Positions 18,421 through 21,005 of a DNA stretch of 21,005 bases are shown in pieces. The DNA lies in the NCBI GenBank assembly GCA_049999725.1, contig JBNGIS010009033.1:1-21005 (forward strand), given 5' to 3'. A program made the position numbers and the translations under genes. Below the pieces are notes generated by a model. That model was not told where the DNA came from, did not search any database, and worked only from the letters and a program-made list of their open reading frames with translations. Every line of letters starts with the position of its first letter. Within the stretch, counting starts at the first letter, position 1. The stretch is from Haplomitrium mnioides. Taxonomy: Eukaryota; Marchantiophyta; Haplomitriopsida; Calobryales.

Positions 18421-18910
18421 CCTTACTATTTTTGCCAACTTCTTTTGTTGTGCAACAATGATCTCTTCATCTTCCTTGATTGCAGCCAACATTTTTGTCC
18501 ACCATGTAGGATGAATTGCGACTTCTAACAAGATGTTGAGTTGATGTATACGGGTTAAAGCATTTGCAATTTTTTGTTTTCTTTCCATATACACTATTCT
18601 TATATGAAAGAAATGTCGCCACTCCGCCCATCGAATCTGCCTTTTGGAAATATTTTTTTTGCGTTTTGAGATAGAGTAGAGGTTTATGATAAGTCTCAAC
18701 AATAAACTCATTATCTTCTAGATAATGCTTCCAATATTTGGTTGATAACACAATCGCTAGCTCCTCCCGCTCAGTGGTATGGTAATTTTTCTCTGTGTCG
18801 CTCAACTTTCTAAAAAAAAAAGCAATATGATGCCAACCATCCTCCCATTCTTGTTGCAAAACCCTGCTTATAGCTTTTCTCAATGCATCAATTGAAATGT
18901 TAATTGGTCA
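18421..18910 (-). pseudogene. RNase H and connection to integrase of the gypsy element
   Basis: On minus the RNase H start (DALRKAI) precedes AFFFRKLSDTEKNY and TEREELAIV, then VETYHKPL, where the usual Asp of the TDHK motif is Tyr. The frame then shifts at an eight-T run (18651-18658), and the match continues in another frame with RQIRWAEW and KQKIANALTRI. Two overlapping open frames therefore belong to one broken gene. Confidence 0.85.
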
Positions 18911-19850
18911 TTTAGATTCATACCATTTGAGAATAGGAGCATGAAGAAGAAGAAGTGATTTCTTCAATACTTGAAATGCCAATTCTTTTGCAGCTCCTCA
19001 TGTCCATGTGTGATTTTTCTTGAGAAAATTGGTCAATGGTTATCTTATTTGTGTAGTTACTATCACAAATCAACCATAAAACACAATTAGCCTAAAAAAT
19101 CCTCTTAGTTGTATTTGATCACTAGAACCTTCTCACTTTTGAATGGTCTCCACTTTCTCATCCATGACTTGAATTTCTGTTACACTCATCCGATAACCCA
19201 AGTAGTCAACCTCCCTCTTTTCAATTTCATATTTTGATAGCTTAACATATAGTTTGTCGTCTTGAAGTACCTTTAATACCTAATGAAGGTGTTGTTGATG
19301 CTCGTGAAGATTTTTGTTGTAAATAAAAACATCATTCAAGAAGAAAATAGCAAACTTATCTAGAAAAGATCAAAAAATATCATTCCTAAGGCTCATAAAG
19401 GTTGCAAAAGCATTAGTTAATCCAACTGGTATAACCAGATATTAAAAATGCCCATATTGACTTTAAAATGTTGTTTTGTGCATGTCACCCTCCATAATTC
19501 GAATTTGGTTGTATTCACTTCTCAAATCCAACTTGGTAAAGTTGTTTGCTCCTTGAAGTTGATCAAATAAATTGTCCATTCTTGGTAATGGATATTTCTT
19601 TTTCACCATTTGTTGGTTGAGCGCTCGATAGTTGATACACATCCTCATGCTTCCATCTTTCTTTTTCACAAATAAAATTAGTACACCATGAGGAGAAATG
19701 CTTGGCTGAATAAATCCCTTCTCCAATAACTCAGTGATTTGAGTTTTGCATTCTTCCAACTCATGAGAAGGCAAACAATATGATGCATTGCATGGTGGAG
19801 TACTTCTTAGAATACCTTCAATCTTGAGATCAATTGATCATTTAGGTGGC
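18911..19850 (-). pseudogene. Reverse transcriptase of the gypsy element
   Basis: On minus, the open stretch 19774-19463 holds the pre-[12 protein letters not shown], the [18 protein letters not shown] motif, [17 protein letters not shown] and the first catalytic Asp in [13 protein letters not shown], all well kept. After a frame break near 19450 the AFATFMSL segment follows, then the catalytic box, which reads FLNDVF: the first Asp of the DD pair is Asn (codon 19334-19336). The VLQDDKLYVKLSK and DYLGY segments reach about 19200. Polymerase activity is not expected. Confidence 0.88.
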
Positions 19851-20080
19851 AAATCAAGAGGTAAATCATTGGGAAAAACATTGTGGAATTCTTTCAAAAT
19901 GATAAACTACAATTAATCCTCTATTTTTAAAAATTTTCTACATGACATATTCGATTTTGTCAACTTTTGTCCTCGCATTTCTTCTTCATCCAAGCAAAAT
20001 CATGAGGCTTTTTTATTGGTGCCCATTGTTCATTTGACATTCTTGGTCTCCTTCATTGTTGATATTATGAAGAGGTCATT
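19851..20080 (-). other. Decayed gag-pol junction, protease not recognisable
   Basis: About 230 bases between the gag zinc knuckle and the RT. A gypsy protease and its flanks normally need several hundred bases, so an internal deletion is likely. No DTG/DSG motif was found on minus. Confidence 0.5.
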
Positions 20081-21005
20081 GAAACACTTGCTCTTGATTG
20101 CGTCGTATCGCTTTGAAATTTGGTGCAATGTGTCCTATCCATCCACAATTGTAGTATGTTCTTATTTCTTACCTCTCTTCCATCCTTTTATCTATAGCAT
20201 TTTGTAGCCCTTCTTGTTGATGATTTGGGCGATTGAAATCTCTCAATCTCATGTTTCTCAACTTCATAGGTGTGGGGCTATAACTCCCTCATGTTTGCAC
20301 AATCACTATTGTTCATTCAATTCTATATGCAAATGATATAGCTCATTAACATCTTTTGGATTGCGCATCATAACTTCCCTCCGAATCTTTCTCTTCAATC
20401 CTTGTAGAAATTTGTCAAGGGCCTCGATTGAACTCATAAATTCAATTTGAACTTGTAAGCTTTGGAACTCCTCAATGTACCTTGCAACCCTTACTTGTTG
20501 CTCTAACTCCCAAAGCTTGGTTCTTGTGGTTAATATAAAGCCTACCGCTTTGAAATTTTGTAGTTAACCTTCTTTTAGAGTGCTAAAAAAAATTTGTTCT
20601 CATTGTGCATTTTTTTTGCCGCTCCCATCCTAGTAGATGCATGCTTGGCTAAAAACGACTTAGCAAATAATCCTTTCTCCAAATCCAAAGCATGGGGATA
20701 ATATGACATATAAACCTCCATTCGATAAACCCACCTTTCTAAAACACTAACCATGCGACTTCCTATGTAAGACTCCACTTTACACAACTTGCTCATCTTT
20801 TGAAGCAATGTTTCTTGACTTTATTCTCCATTCTCTTGTTGTAGTCACATTTTTACCATCTCTCCCCTTAGCATGTTTGTTTGTTGTTGGTTTGCTATAA
20901 GAGCTGCTTAAAGCTCTTCCAACTTTAACAGCCGCTACTTTGAACCAGGAACCGCTACTGAGTTCCTGTTTCACTTGGCAATCGAATTTTGTTTTTCGAA
21001 GATTT
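20081..21005 (-). pseudogene. gag of the gypsy element, 5' end outside the window
   Basis: On minus, two open stretches (20974-20780 and 20808-20575) and a third frame (about 20560-20310) join into a Ty3/gypsy gag-like sequence: VLERWVYRMEVY, SYYPHALDLEKG, then VRVARYIEEFQSLQ and FLQGLKRKIRREV. The zinc knuckle at 20115-20159 reads YYNCGWIGHIAPNF: the first Cys of CCHC is Tyr and the last is Phe, so RNA binding by this motif is lost. Frame breaks lie near 20800, 20570 and 20310. The true start codon is beyond the window. Confidence 0.78.

Larger units (their letters stand above)
15318..21005 (-). mobile_element. Ty3/gypsy chromovirus, minus strand, 5' end beyond the window
   Basis: Read on minus from 21005 down, the order is gag, RT, RNase H, integrase, chromodomain, PPT and 3' LTR. 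This is the Ty3/gypsy order, and the chromodomain marks a chromovirus. The 5' LTR and the gag start lie past the window end. The region between gag and RT is too short and decayed to show a protease. Stops, frameshifts and catalytic substitutions occur in every domain, so it is an old, immobile copy. Confidence 0.88.

Noticed and set aside
1-21005. tRNA, rRNA, CRISPR array, bacterial operon or defence system
   Set aside because: No tRNA B-box-like or rRNA core words were found, no regularly spaced short repeats, and every coding match is retrotransposon gag-pol with plant-type features.

Overview
The window is a transposon graveyard of a land plant nuclear genome. Every protein-like segment I can place belongs to a Ty1/copia or Ty3/gypsy (chromovirus-type) LTR retrotransposon. 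I see no host gene, rRNA, tRNA, CRISPR array or bacterial-type operon. Plant origin is inferred from the copia lineage, the chromodomain gypsy element, the initiator-Met-tRNA-like primer site and the nested AT-rich decayed copies. I cannot name the species.

Layout. (1) 1-5578: a nearly full-length copia element on +. Its single gag-pol frame (140-5023) is interrupted by three in-frame stops and no frameshift. It carries an unusual 147-codon segment inside the reverse transcriptase (RT) that contains internal repeats. (2) 5579-5678: a 100-N assembly gap. (3) 5679-6120: 3' end of a second copia element, with a polypurine tract (PPT) and a 173-bp LTR. (4) 6241-7325: decayed gypsy RT/RNase H remnant A (+). 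(5) 7326-7839: AT-rich spacer with a 29-T run. (6) 7840-~11672: a GC- and CpG-rich block that looks like the leader, primer-binding site and about 3.3-kb repeat-bearing LTR of a minus-strand retroelement. (7) 11740-13620: gypsy remnant B (+), from RT to integrase, with a local tandem duplication. (8) 13905-17074: a large imperfect palindrome centred near 15297, best explained as two convergent LTRs of one gypsy family. (9) 17075-21005: the body of a minus-strand chromovirus (3' to 5': PPT, chromodomain, integrase, RNase H, RT, gag), with catalytic residues lost and frames broken.

Nothing here is likely to make a working protein set. The copia element is the least decayed: its RT YVDD box and RNase H residues survive, but its integrase has lost the catalytic glutamate. 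The gypsy copies are much older. The most unusual items are the repeat-bearing insertion in the copia RT, the CpG-rich LTR with three nested tandem-repeat arrays, and the 2.8-kb LTR palindrome, which could yield hairpin RNA if transcribed. I did not find a convincing new non-transposon system.
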